Source: Hydnum rufescens UP504
Taxonomy: Eukaryota > Basidiomycota > Agaricomycetes > Cantharellales > Hydnaceae
Length of the DNA stretch: 64,000 nucleotides
Assembly (NCBI GenBank): GCA_014904985.1
Contig: MU128916.1
Coordinates: forward strand, 93,805-157,804
Direction: 5' to 3'
Part shown: piece by piece, positions 1-12,500 of the stretch
How positions within the stretch are numbered: the stretch's first letter is position 1
Layout: every line of letters begins with the position of its first letter
The notes under the pieces: model-generated
What the model saw: only the letters and a program-made list of their open reading frames with translations
Told to the model about the DNA's origin: nothing
The model's database searches: none
Position numbers and translations under genes: made by a program

Positions 1-2097
1 AGTTCTGTGAGGCAGTTGGAGAAGCAGGTGCAGGTATGGCGTCTGTCTGCGCTGGCGAATTTCCGTTCCCACTGTTGCTGGCCGAGTTCGACTGGATCGA
101 TTCAGACTTCTTCCTAAAAGGAGGAATCTTCTGGATGACCATGGGTGGAGGTCGACCGGTGCCAGAGGGAGGTGGATCGGCCTTGGTGGTGGGAGCGGCC
201 GTTTTCGCAGTGCTTGTTGAATTAGACGGAGCAGCCGCTAGAACAACGGGCGACGCAGATGCAGCCGGACGGCGGGTCTGAGCATCCAGCTTCGAAGCCG
301 GAGGGGGAAACACCAGGGGAACACGGTGCGCACCAACCGGACCCGATGATGGTTGGGCACCGATCGCACGTGCTCCGGCTGATTCTGCTTCTGCTACAGA
401 CTTTTGAATAATTTCTTGCTGCTTCTTCTCATCCTTGGCTAATATTGGCACAAGATCTCGTGGTATTGGTCGATTGAGCTGTGGCGATCGATTGTCAGTG
501 GCCATCACCGCACGACAAGATGAAAATAGCTTGCAGACCTTGAACTCCTGAGAAAATTTCACCAAGTCTGCGATTTTTCCATCCCTTTCTTTCTTGACGA
601 TCTGCTGCTTCTTCTGAGCCAAACGCTGCCTTTCGTTGCTCACAAATTCACGGAACGTGCCAACGAGATTATTCTCACCCGCCTTTGCAAGTGTTTACAA
701 TAAGCAAAAGAGCTGCAGGGAAAAGAAGATGGGTTGGCACCTTGGGCACGGCGGAAGCAGGAGATGGCTTCCCATCAGGCCCATTCACAGAAAGTTGGGG
801 AACTTCCACGGCCACGGGATCAGGAGGAGGATTCGCCGCAGCATTTGCAGAGCGGTTAGTCTCTGTTCGCGCTGGAATCGGGGCAAGAGATCCCCGCGCA
901 CCGGGAGGAACATATGCCCCTGGGCCTCTTACGACAGCCCCAAACCTACGGAGGACACATCACTAAATCTTGCGCGAAAGGTGCACCATGGAAACAAAGA
1001 GAAACGAACTTGTCTTCCTCATTGACACCGCTGTCATCAGCCAAGTTTCGTTCCTCTGCGATGTGGGGATTGCTGGTGGTCGACTACATGGAGAAAAAAA
1101 AGTCAGCACCGTGCCCCAATATAGCATTCATAACCGGGGAGATAGGCTTCACGTTTTGAATCTCGTTCGCAATCTGGATCGCCCTCCGTTCGCGTTCCTT
1201 GAAATCAGGATGGGATCGGTCGAGTTTCGTGGTATACAGCTCCTCGTTGAAATCTGTCGTTACACCGAACAACTTCTGGTTGACGTCAAATTGGTCCCAA
1301 TGTCCAGAGGCACCAGCACCAGGACCGAATGTTGAATCATCATCGGGGGCGGTGCCGCCATTGTGGTACGGGGGATTCATTCCAGAAGATGTTGCCTCGG
1401 GAGTCCATGCTTGCAGTTCTCGTTCCCGCAGGTTCCTGCCTGACTGACTGATATCTGCATCCGTCCGAAACGCTACAAAAACGCGCCAAGTGTTAGAAGG
1501 GAGGAGATAATTGTGGTAGCCAGGTCGAAAGCGCACCTTTCGGGGCTCCATTGCCGTTTGGGGCGTCACTGAGTTGCCAATCAGCAAGCTGAAGACTGGG
1601 GAAATGCATCGAGTCCTGTGGAACGGCATTGGGGTTCGAGAGATCCTGGTAGTTCTTGAGTGTGAACCCTCGCCCATCTGGGTCGAGGGATACGAGAAGA
1701 CCAGAGTGCCGGCCGCCATTCCTGGTGTGGACGATAATGTTTGTGTTCTGGACAGAGAGCATAAATCAAGATAAGAAAGAGGAACAGAGGGGAGGCAGGT
1801 TGGACGCACCAGGGCTGGTTCCATGTTCTGTATCCCCCTCTCAGCCTGCTGCTGAGCGAGCAATGGAAAGCCATGTGCAGGCTGCGAGGGGGGCTGATTC
1901 CTGTTGTTCTGGTGAGAGTGAGCAAAGGAAGGAGGGCCTCCTCTCCACGCAGTTTGGCCGCGCCTATTGAACGTGACATTGGTGTGCTGTTGCAGCGAGA
2001 CAGAACACACACATGACTTGCCGCTGATTGGAGTTGGGGGTGCATTGCCATCCCTTTGCATCTTCTTGCCATTGTTGCGCACAGTAGCGACAGCCAT
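1..2097 (-). CDS. PBP1: Ataxin-2 / Pbp1 homolog, C-terminal part beyond window
   Basis: RNA-binding stress-granule protein of the ataxin-2 family, acting in the cytoplasm with poly(A)-binding protein. The start MAVATVRNNGKK is at 2097. A short first exon is followed by exons giving an SM-ATX (Lsm-like) domain with NTNIIVHTRNGG and ADW (about 1760-1570), then an LsmAD domain with WDQFDVNQKLFGV and ELYTTKLDRS (about 1300-1180). Downstream the reading is low-complexity, rich in Pro, Ala and Ser, with a basic, glutamine-rich coil (about 660-400), as in the family. At least three introns interrupt the 5' half. The C-terminus, where a PAM2 motif would be expected, is off the left edge. The domain order SM-ATX then LsmAD is diagnostic; the exact exon borders are my inference. 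Confidence 0.88.
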
Positions 2098-2627
2098 GGA
2101 TCACTGATGGGGGGAAGGGAAAGGTCGGAGGTCGTAACAGACAATTAGGTGAATTCTGGACGCAAAGCGAAGGAGAAAGTGAGTAGGGACGCCGAAAGAC
2201 CAGTGCTTGCGTGTGGGGGGGTGTTCCGTAGAACAGCTCAAGCTGGGACGGTGATGGCGGAGTGGATGAACGCTGGGGGGAGGTCTCCCTTCAGGGATAG
2301 TACAAGGACCCCGGACTCTCCGATCCATGTGTTTTCATTTCTACCGTACATTCTTCCTGTCGCAAAATGGCCCAAATACAAGCCAATAGCAGTCACCCTC
2401 TACCAGTATCCTCCCCCTCAACCCGAAAGATCCACCCTCGAGGGCCAAATGTGTTATGCCAATCTCATTATCCGGACCACCGTCGCTGCCACTCTCACAG
2501 TTGAGGCGGTGCTTCTGCTCTGTTACCGGAAAAATCCATCAGTAGATGAACAAGGTAGCAGCGCTATAAATGAGTGATTCACGAAGAAAAAAAAAGCAAG
2601 AAAGAGCCGGGGAGGGAAGGATCGCAG
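2098..2627. other. Intergenic, MED22 3' side to PBP1 promoter
   Basis: This 530-bp stretch lies between the 5' end of the ataxin-2 gene and the 3' end of MED22, both on the minus strand. It should hold the MED22 3' end and the ataxin-2 promoter. Open frames here show no recognisable domain and I see no further gene. Confidence 0.5.
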
Positions 2628-3206
2628 TTACTTCTCCTTGCCCTCCTGCGTCAGCGCCTCCCAGCCTTTTACAGCCCATTCCTTGGCTTCAGCTACCTGC
2701 TCATGGATTCTCTCAAGCTCTTGGGCACGTCGGGCCGCTATTTCGTCTTCGTCCCCAACAAGGAGCATGAGTTTGAGCGAGTGAGTAATCGAGAGCAAGG
2801 ATGAGGCAGCAAGAGCCTGGGCAGGGCAGCATCAAGCCCACCGCCTAAAGCCCACGAAACCGCGGCGCCTCACCATGGACTCGGCCCGACACTCAGCCTG
2901 AAATGCTTCTTGCGAAGCCTGATATTTATCTTTCTCCTTTATCTTGGTGGCGAGAGATGTGAGCTCCCCCGTGAGATGTAGAAAATGAGGCCTGAGAGGG
3001 ACGTACCGATGCGATATCGACAAGAGCAGTCATCCCAGACACCAAAGTATCTATCTCAACGTCGATCTTCTTGTTCCATTCTTCCTCTATGTGCGCCAGA
3101 TATTCATCTGATGTCTGGCTGCTCTCTGCACCCTGTCGAGGCGCCCGCAATAGCCCTGTGTCTAATGGGCGCGACGCACCACGTCCGTCTTGGGAACCGA
3201 GCTCAT
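2628..3206 (-). CDS. MED22: Mediator complex subunit 22
   Basis: Small head-module subunit of Mediator, which bridges activators and RNA polymerase II in the nucleus. The spliced protein is about 135 residues, normal for the family. Exon 1 (MSSVPKTDV from 3206) joins across a 47-nt GTGCGT...CAG intron to SDEYLAHIEEEWNKKIDVEI, the hallmark Surf5/Med22 segment. The following exons carry KDKYQASQEAFQAECRAESM and then SLLSITHSLKLMLLVGDED, ending in VKGWEALTQEGKEK. The start was chosen because this ATG restores frame and removes an in-frame stop through a canonical short intron. The opposite-strand RAD51D-like gene begins 48 bp upstream. No breaks are visible. Confidence 0.9.
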
Positions 3207-3254
3207 TATGCGATTTCCGGGGTCCACTACTTTCGGGACCTGCCGTATTCCGCC
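3207..3254. promoter_or_regulatory. Divergent MED22 / RAD51D promoter
   Basis: Only 48 bp separate the two inferred start codons, so both 5' UTRs and the core promoter must be very short or overlap the opposite coding region. I see no clear TATA box. The assignment follows from gene geometry only. Confidence 0.5.
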
Positions 3255-4953
3255 ATGCGCCTAGCGACTATATCAGCGTCGTTGACACTCCCGGGCGCTT
3301 CGGATCTCATAAATGCTCTATATGTCGTTGGGATACGCACTGTGCCTGATCTTATTTTCTCTGAGACCCCTAGTTCTCTCTGGCACCGTCTGGGAGACCC
3401 AAGTGTCAGCCTGCAACAGCTAGGAGATCTTCAGAAGAATGTGATCCAATTACTCGCGGCCCCTGGGGTGGATGGTAATCGTGACCTTGAAATGGAAAAC
3501 CTCTTCGCCTCGAAAGCTGCCCTGCAAAGGTTGGGTTGAGCGATTTAGACGATATGCTGGGTGGACTTCTCCCTGGGGAGGTCGTGGAAATCACAGGCAC
3601 GAAAATGTCTGGGAAAACAGTGAGGATTTGCAGTCGTGACCGAGATGGCATCTCATCAATACCTCAGCTACTTGCCCTTCATATCGTTCTTGACCACCTC
3701 TTGCATCATCCCGATGCCTCTGCATTCTGGATAGATCCCGACTCGAGTTTTCGGAGTGATCGAGCGTTCGAAATACTGTCATACATCGGCCACCTCGTGA
3801 GCACGGCACCTTCACGTCCGATGATAAGTATACACAGGGCTGAGAGGACTTTGTAAGGATGCACATTCAGTACTGGCTCGTCTTTCTGTAACCTTCTGCC
3901 CCACCGCGTCGTCTGTCGTGCTTGCCACGGATCAGCTGAGAAGGTCAATTGAAGTGAGCACAACAGAAGGCCCAAGCGACTCGATCGAGTGCTAAAGGTA
4001 TGCGTGAAGAGCGGTGGGACTCGTCAACCACGCTTCATTGTGATCGACACCATCACGGCCATTTTCTCGCCCCTCATAAATGGGACCACTAGCCAAGGTC
4101 AGATCCAGTTCCCCATGCATATCTCCCCCGACGTCGGACGGAATCCCATCCAGGTCTTGCTATTCTTGTTTCCTTCGTCCGCCAACTCTCCGTTCTCGCC
4201 AAGACGCACGGGCTCACGATCTTGGTACGTTCTTCTAAAATGACAAACAGTCCTCTGAGCCAGTTTGTCCTGACCTCTCGCTAACACCGACCTTGCCCTC
4301 GGCTTCCCCCCTCTCCCCCTCCCTCTCCCAGCTCACAAACACAGCCACGCCGACACACCTCAGGACCATACCCCACAAATTCCCCTCACGTGCCTTCAAC
4401 CTCGGCCTCCTCCTCACCCGATCCCTCACCCCAACATTCGGCTACATGGCAGACACCACTCTCGCCCTCAGCCGCACCGACTCCATCGCAGGCGCAGACG
4501 ACAATTCCGACGATGCCTGGGGATGGCGTCCCGAGAACATCCAAGCGGAGAAGGAGGGCAAGAAGATCCACGTCGCGCAGATCTTGCGCTCCCGACGAAT
4601 GGTGCGTTGTGTCCCCACCCCCACTTTTTTTTTTTTTTCAATTTTCCTCCTTTTCCTCCTCTCCCCCATCCTTCCGGAATCTGGAGTGCATTAACAATTC
4701 AATCGTTCTCCGTTCTCGGGATGATCTGATCCAGGCATCCGGCAAGTGGTGCACATTCGCAGTACGAGACGGCGTGACGTTGGAGGAATTCAGGATTCCT
4801 GAATTATCTGGGTCTGGGTCTGGGTCTGGATTTGAGTCTGGATTTGGGCCCGGGACATCTGGAAGTCCTTCGTTTACCGCCGAGGCCAAGGCCAGCACCA
4901 GCGCCAAGGGGAAGAACCGAGCGCCGCCCAATGCATTTGGGTCTCATTCATGA
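3255..4953 (+). CDS. RAD51D-like RecA-family recombination mediator
   Basis: Rad51 paralogue of the RAD51D (fission yeast Rdl1) type, expected to help load Rad51 in homologous recombination. After an N-terminal helical region (MRLATISASLTLPG...), VGLSDLDDMLGGLLPGEVVE leads to a Walker A of the form GTKMSGKT near 3595-3618. An intron of about 48 nt follows, then LLALHIVLDHLLHHPDA. A Walker B-like FIVIDTITAIFSPLI lies near 4035-4080. The C-terminal exons give LTNTATPTHL, FGYMADTTLALSR and VAQILRSRRM. The tail has a short GS repeat from tandem tctggg units (about 4809-4835). Near 3529 the frame changes without a good intron: one G seems missing from a GGG run. Paralogue assignment within the Rad51 family is moderately sure. 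Confidence 0.75.
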
Positions 4954-6188
4954 GGACCCAACTCCCTTTCCCCCCTCTCTGTCACAAAGGAACCAAGGCG
5001 ACTGTGCATTCAAGTAAGGGGGCTGATACCCGGTCACGTCACGAACCGTGCGGGACGAAAGCATGTAATACTATTCCTTACTGGGTCCGTTGTTGCCACC
5101 AGGTTATTGCTGTTTCCCTCACAATGCCATCAATTCTTGTCCAGGAGCCACCAAATCTGTGAGGCAGCTGTATGGGAGATGTATCTAGGATTCTGTGCAA
5201 ACAGCTTTAAAGAAATGTGCAAAGTGCTCCCTGATGAGGCAAATTACTTCTGGAAATTGCCAAATTTGGTAACTTTGAATCCTCAAAATTGCATTCATGA
5301 GTCATGTAGCCACTCTGCAATGGAAGAAATGCTTGTATGTTATGGACCAGGATACTGGCTGCCTCTGTGCAAAATTCTGACTCTCTATGGGCTGATGCTG
5401 AGCCATGAAGGCAGTCCAAGTGTCAGCATTTGGACCCATTTCTACCAAGCAAACCACAAGAACTAAAGAAAACCCTTCTCTACACCCCCACCTCCATCAT
5501 GTGCAATATAATGCCTCCCAAAATGCAGGGTTGGTCCACAGAGGACATGCAGGAGGTTGTTGACATCTGCTGTCATGTGAGGAATGGTTTTATGATGTGT
5601 GAATGAAATTAGACTGGCCACATACTCAGGACCTCCCCCCACTTCTTGTGGCAGAGCCCACAGAGTCCCAGGGGTTCCAGCCATGAAGCCACAGTAATAG
5701 ATCTGACACAAGTACGATATAAGTTTGTGGCAATAACTAGATGAAGGAATTTGCAGAAGCAAAATGGGAGCTCTGCGAGGATCCCTCATTTCTCCCACAT
5801 TTTTGCATGGAATCCTTCATAATTTTTCAGATATGTAGATATAGTTATTTTCTATGTACCTACCGAGTTTCAGCCCCACCAGAGCAGAGGAAGACGATTA
5901 ATTTCTCCAATTATTCACTTCACTGCAATAACCTGGTAAGGAATAGTAATCCACAAAGGCTCGCCTCAATTGAACATGCAGTTGAGCAGGGCTCTGCATG
6001 AATGCCTACATTGCATTTTTGATACATCAATTATATACGCCTGTGGTCGTAATTTCATGCTATGTACATATAACATGCGCGCGAGAAGAATGAGCAAAAC
6101 AGATCGAAAAAAAAAAAGAAAAAGGGAGAAAGAAAAAAAACCGAAACAAGACTAGACAAGACCGGACAGGGGTGAACGGGCCTCATCG
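4954..6188. other. Gene-free, AT-richer stretch
   Basis: Between the 3' ends of the RAD51D-like gene (+) and the antiporter gene (-). The part from about 5150 to 6080 is visibly AT-richer than neighbouring coding DNA. It has open frames on both strands (for example 5107-5466 plus and 5463-5798 minus), but none shows a recognisable domain. The right end has A-rich runs (6107-6145) that may belong to the antiporter 3' UTR. It could be a decayed repeat; I cannot name it. Confidence 0.45.
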
Positions 6189-9100
6189 TCAAGCTCGTTT
6201 GGAATTCGGGGTGGGAGGGGTAGTGGTAGACGGAGACTCGGAGCTGCTCCCCCGTCGTTCATGGGGAAGATCAAACGTAACCCCTCTGGCTCCTTCCTCC
6301 ACATCGTTATTACCGTACCCGGTCGTGCCCGATGCAACCAGGGGCATAGAGCCCGAATGAGGGAGAGAAGCAACAGAAGCGGGTGGACCAGGGGGAGTGG
6401 GGAGCCGTCCACTCTTCCCGCTCTTCGCACTCTTCGCAGATCCCGAGGACGTCGGCCGATGCGTATAATGCAAGTGTTGGTGCCGGTGGGGAGGACCTCC
6501 GCGAGGCATTGCATGACTGGCGTCGTTCTGCGCATCCCCAACGAACCGAATAGACCGGCCTCCCGGCGACTCGCTCCGATGATGAGCATGGGCGTAGCCA
6601 GGCCGATCAGCACCAATGAGGTGCAGACTCAGTCGCTGGCGAAGCACAGCAGCACTCGGGAGCGTGGTTTGGGACTCTTGCGTTGACGTTCCTTCGTCGC
6701 GGCTCACCGATTGCGAGCGCAAGTCGAAATTGCTCGGTGAAGCGTTGCCAAACGTACCGGGAGTCGGAGGGGGACTTCGGTCCATGGTGGGAGAGGGGGG
6801 ATGGGATGGAGACCCCGGGCTTTCCTCTAAGCTTAGTTCTCCGGGCTTACCTGCCCCTTGGTCACCTTCAGCGCCATCGCGATTGCCTTCATGGTCGTTA
6901 GGACGGATAGAGGCGGCTCGGGGGGATGCAGTTCCAGACTGAACGCGGGAACCCTCGTGGCTAGGCCCGAATAAGCGTTTGCGGAGGGATGCTCCCAGAC
7001 TCGACTTGGGAGATTTCGTCACCTTCTTTTCCAAAGGCTTGGGCACCATAGAGCGAGAGTGCCGTCGCGACGGACCATCCCTGGAGGGGGGATCTATCGT
7101 ATCCTCATCATCATTATTCTTATCATAATCGGGATCATGTTCCGTGGCGTCAACATTATCATCCTGCGAAGCCCGCCGAGGGCGCTCATGACGCAGGCCT
7201 GCTTGACTCTCGGCCTGAATACGTTCGACGTCTCGTGACCAGTCATGGGCATTTTCAATATCGTGATTTGAAGAGTCATTAGGCTTTTCTTCATTCTTGT
7301 CTCCTTCTCCTTCATGTCGCGAGGGCATGAGGGCGAGCCGCGCCTTGAGGTCGTGTTCGAGATTCTTGACTTGTTCTAGACCGTGAGCAACATGCTCTCG
7401 AAGACCTTTTGCGGCATTTTGCATGACCTCGGAAATATCGCTCTTTGGATGGCGGAAGGCATCGGGAACAATTTCAACTGTGACCTAGAACCAGCAATAC
7501 ATTGAGTACCGCCATTTCACACATTAGAACAGGAAAATAATAATAACCTCCTCGTTATCGCCCACAGTCTGTTCGATAATGAGATCGGGCCCCTCGCGCC
7601 ACTCGGAGGTATCACCAGGCCGCAGAGTAAGCTCGATCGAATTCCTCGTTCGAGCACTGTCGGCATCTGAGCCACCATACGGAGAACGAGGACGACCCTC
7701 ATCATCGGATCTAGTGCTTCTAATCGCGCCGCCATCTCCTTCAGTCACGCCGTCGAAATCGACATTATCTTCGGGCCCGTCAGAGAATGTGGACGGCGTC
7801 ATGGTAATGTCTCGTTCGAGGTCTCCGCGCTCCATCTTCTGCACGATGTCCAGGGATACAGGATCTCGGTTGATAATGATTTCGTCGCCTTCGGCAATAC
7901 GACGCGTGTGTGTCGTCCATTCAGGCAGCCCGGTGGGGTCCATACTAGTATGTCGAGACCACGTTCGGGAGATGGAATGCACGCGTCGACTGAGGGAGAA
8001 GAAAGGAATCGAAAGGCCATCTACGATAAGAACGGGTATCAGAATGAAGGTTCAAAGACCCGCTAAATGCAACCTACGGATAGCAATGGAGACGAGAACG
8101 ATAAAGGACACGATCGGCTGAATTGTAGCCACGAGTAAATCGAGTTGCGTCTCTGGGGGTCTAATGGCGGCTCGGACTTCGAGTTCGGGGATCTGACGGA
8201 GCGTATACGTCGATATGAAGATTGCGCCAATACCCATAGGTCCAAAGTGCCCACTGAAAACCGCTTCACGAAATGTCTTAACTTGGGGGATCCACCTGTA
8301 GAGTGCTAACATGATTGGTAGGCGTCGAAGGAGGATAATGAGAAGTGAGATGACAAGGAGGCGCCAAGGTGTAAGTCCCAGAACTGGGTTATGGAAGTCA
8401 TTGAAAGGGATCCATGCTCCAATATAAATGAAGCATGCACAATTAAACAAGAGGTCGATAACGTTGGAGAACATGCTTTCTTCAGTCTTCTTATTAAACC
8501 ATCCATCGTATGCGAATGCGGTGCCACAGGCGAAGGAGGCGAGTAGATCGTCCGAACCGAGAATATTGGCAATACCATTGCTGAGGAGGGCAAGAGAGAC
8601 GTATTGGGCAACATAAGATTGACGATCAATGAGATCCTGCCTTTCACAGAACTTCATGAGATGGCGAAAGCCATAACCAAGGAGAGCGCCAAGTACAGTT
8701 GCGAGAATTATTTCGTAGAGCCAGGTAATATAGAACCACTTTGCGACTGCCGTGGCTTCGGAACGTTCCAAGACGAGATAAAGGGAGATAAACAACATGG
8801 GAAAAGCGGCTCCATCATTTACGCCTGATTCCGCTGCGAGGAGATGGCGTAAGTGGGTGGGGACATGCTTCTCAGCATAGCGTCCCCCTACAACAGCTGC
8901 AGCCAAAATGGGGTCCGTGGGGGTGAGGCATGCAGCTATTACGAGGCTAGTGAGGAAGTCGAGGCGAGGAACAAGGGCATAGATCAATCCACCACAGACA
9001 AACCAGCCGTAGACCATGATAGGTGCGAGCAGGAAGGTCAATGATTTCCATTGTCGACCCAGATAGGCCTTGGGCAATTCGACCCCGATAGCGAAGACAC

Positions 9101-9596
9101 CACTGGATGAGAGAAAAGAAGGTTGAGCATGACGGGCGTAGGATGTGAATGTGAGAATTGGGGCTAACACTGCAAGGACGATGCGTGTGACTTCTAGAGT
9201 CACGGTATTCGTCTCGACGCTGTTTCTCGTGGCCCATTCCCGGGGATCGAAGATTTTGGCACAGTAAGGACCCACTATGATGCCAAAAACCGTGGCCCAT
9301 ACGGCTTCACCGATGTACAACTAGAATATGATGAGCAATAGAGAGGGTGAGACAAAGTGAATGGCATACCCGCTCCTTGAGCAACAAAGAGAACATGCCA
9401 AACTAAAAATGGAGGAGTGGCTTTAATGGCTGAGGGCACCATTCGTTGTGGAGGAGCTACGCACGATCACGATGAATGCAGCGAGAACAGTATACCCGAC
9501 ATGGAAGGGCTCGGCATCGATCTTTGGAAAGGATAAGTGACAAGAACCAGGGAGGAGGAGGAGGAGGAGAGGGATACGTACAGGGTGGAAGGTCAT
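6189..9596 (-). CDS. NHA1: Plasma-membrane Na+/H+ (K+/H+) antiporter, Nha1 type
   Basis: CPA1-family cation/proton antiporter for Na+/K+ efflux at the plasma membrane. The start is a short exon (MTFHP) at 9596, then IDAEPFHVGYTVLAAF and FGMFSLLLKER. A 420-residue block of about 12 membrane segments follows (9320-8052). It includes ACLTPTDPILAAAVVGG, the ion-binding ESGVNDGAAFP motif and the fungal Nha1 signature ASFACGTAFAYDGWFNKKTE. The long cytoplasmic tail (about 7982-6189) is acidic and Ser/Pro rich, with a basic helical segment NAAKGLREHVAHGLEQVKNL. Total length is about 1000 residues, typical for fungal Nha1 with its regulatory tail. Intron 1 contains a short gga/gag repeat. The frame looks intact throughout. 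Confidence 0.92.
9549..9572. repeat. Short GGA/GAG microsatellite in NHA1 intron 1
   Basis: About eight gag/gga triplets read on the plus strand inside the first intron of the antiporter gene. It is a simple sequence repeat with no other feature visible. Confidence 0.7.
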
Positions 9597-12500
9597 GATG
9601 GTTCATGAGTAGGGAATGTGAGAAGAATACCTTTGTATAGGGAATGATATCTTAGCTGGCGCTAGGCCGATTTTGCCGGATCTGGCCGAGCGGATGCGTC
9701 CAGACTCCAGAGGAGATGGTGAAGTAAGAATATATATATTCCGATTCAAGAGGATCACCCTATGCACGACCACTGGGCTCCAACGTGTACAACAGAGAGA
9801 TAAAAGAGAGACCTCTAGGACCACAGCGCATAGCAGAACGAGGAGAACATTAATTTTTGGGCGTCAGGGCCGCGCACGCGGCATTTGCCGAGAACAGCCA
9901 CAACTCCACTTAAGCGTTGACAAGGATGACCATTAGAGATAGTGATTGCTGTGGCCATCACCCCATATGTCCATCTTGCCTGCAGCGTCTGGTTGCGCAC
10001 ACGTGTATTCAGAGGGCCCAAAGAGCGCGTTCCTGGAAGCCCAACCTGGTGGTTCAATGTTGGGTGTTGAATTCAGGGTCCTACGAATGGAAACAGAGTC
10101 TATTCAAATTCTCGTAGCAGAAAAGCTCGTCGAGCACATCAGATCAGACAGTGGCAATCGAGTAGGCTCTGTGCTGGTCTGGGAGAGATACTTCGTGGCA
10201 AAGCTCAGGGAAAATTGCCGAGTGTTGTCAACGAATTACACACTACGGTCACGGGTACACCCACAGTTGGCAAATAGCACCCACCAGTGAGGGCCGAGGC
10301 TGTGCATCGTGACCATCGTGAGAACTCGCCGAACATGTGGATTTTGTTGTACTGTATTTGCCAAGGACTGTGCCTGTGCACTCCCTCTGCGCTCTCTGTA
10401 CAGGGGCCAAAGGTGCCTGGCTGAGGTACTGAGATCAGAAATGTTTCCTGGGTTTGCTCATAGCTTATCCGGGCCAAGACTCCCGGACCCCGGGATGTGT
10501 GCCTTCTTGTAGGGAGTGTTACCGCAGGGCCGTCAAGGCTTCCGATAGAGGCATACAGTATTACTACCATCCCGTGACTACTCCCCATAGATTCTCCTTG
10601 ACTTTTGGGGCCATCGATATCGGCTATCAACCTTCTACTCGCCGATAGATCAAGTCGGTGCGTAATGCACATCCATTCCGGAACTGGTATCGACGCTCTC
10701 TGGACCTGTATCGATGCTGGCTCTCCGGTGGCAGCTCCCCCTCGGGGTGCCCCACATCGACCGAGAGATTACTGTCACGCAAAAATATTCAACTTGACTC
10801 CCTGCGGGTGCGGATTTGTGTAACCTTCGATATACTGTACTCCAGGAGCAGTCATTGGGAGCGGAGTTTCTGGCTACTTGTCAATGGGTATGATTGTTTC
10901 TTCTATGATGGCATTTCAAACGATTTCTTAATTCAGGCGTACGGCGATAATGAAGTACACCTTTACGAAGCAGAACCTCGCCCCGCAGGTCACACGAATA
11001 CGGTCTCTTGTCCCGACAATCCTGATATGCCAATGGAGGCCCTGCCAAATAGTCTTAATCGGCAGACATGCTGATACCGCGTACTAGTAATTCAGCGGCT
11101 TCATGAGTTCATTACGTGAAGGATGTCCGCTCACACGTTTCCCCCCCCCCCCATTGTGGCTTTGGCGTGAGAGGGTGTGTAATGAATGCCTTTTCCAAGC
11201 TTGCTACTCATTTCCTTGCCAATGGCTCTACTAGATCCACCGAATAATCCTCACAGTTATCTGGCGTCCATGGGACCCCCAACACACAAATGATTGAATG
11301 CCTGCGTCCGAGCCGTGTTACTGTAAAAGCTAACGTAGATGAAGATGCCGACCTCAGCATATATCCCGAGAGAGCCATTGAAGATATTTCCGAGATGATT
11401 ATCTGATAGCAAGTCGATCGATTGATCATACCCCCGTGTTCTGTGGCCCTGGTGGCTCACGATGCCTTCGATTGCTCGTTTCAGCCGATGTCCGCGGCGA
11501 TTTGGTCAAGCCCCCAGGCTTGATTTCCCGATTCTCACTCTGCCACCACACCTCACGCACAATCATCATCTCCTGCAAAGTGACCGGCACGCGTTCGGAG
11601 GATCGCCCACCAATCGATCTGGACAAATCGTGTGTTCATTGGGGTACACCAGCCGTCGCAGTCAGTGCACAGCACCGTCCGGGAGAAGTCCCACTCGAGT
11701 TGGAGGGAAAATGCTACTGTGCTTCATTCGGATGGAGAACTATACCCTTTGAGACTAAAGCCTCACGACAACGAACCAGTTTGATCGTTCTGCCTGGTCG
11801 TGTTGGAACCTACTTGCCAGTGTCGTTCTCGGAGCTAGATTCGGATGGCATGACTCAAGGAAACGTTAATCAGATCGCATTGTACGTTCGATTATTTCGT
11901 TCATATTCCGTGGTATATATGTTCCCTGCATCACGTCATTCGCAAAAAAAAAAGAAAAAAAAGAAACACCAGGACTCGACAGCTGGTTCCCTGTTTCTCG
12001 CTTCGTTCGCCACTTGCCTCATCCGTCACTCTGCGTCACTCCAATAGACTGGACGAACCGCACCTCCGAATCCGAATTTGGTATCGTATTCGTCACTCTC
12101 GAGCCCAGGTCCGGACTGTTGCCGGAGCTCGGAATTACGAATTCCACTCCAAGATCCCTACATACAACAGAGCATGCAGGACGCAAACTTAATTTCCAAA
12201 ACATGCAAAACACGTGGGGGACGTTTGCAGGAGCCTGGACTTATTGTAAATACGGTCCGCGACATCGATTGTGCCTTGAAATTACGTACGAATTGCACTG
12301 TTGGGGTCTGATACTCGCCTCGATAGGATGGGTTTTACCTCCTGGGGATGCAGACACGTAGCGAGCGAATATCACAGAACACCGCCCATTTGTGATCGGT
12401 CCGCCGGACCGATTGGAATGGACAACCTCATCGGAAAGGATCGTGGGAGAAGCAATGCAGTCCCAGAGCGGCTGAAGCGCATACTCCGCGGAGCGATCGC

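Noticed and set aside
10205..10672. 155-codon open frame on the minus strand
   Set aside because: Composition and lack of domains do not support a gene; no neighbours join to it.
11436..12047. 203-codon open frame on the plus strand
   Set aside because: No recognisable motif, a Lys run from a simple A-rich tract, and no supporting exons. It lies in a repeat-rich gene-poor block, so a chance frame is more likely.
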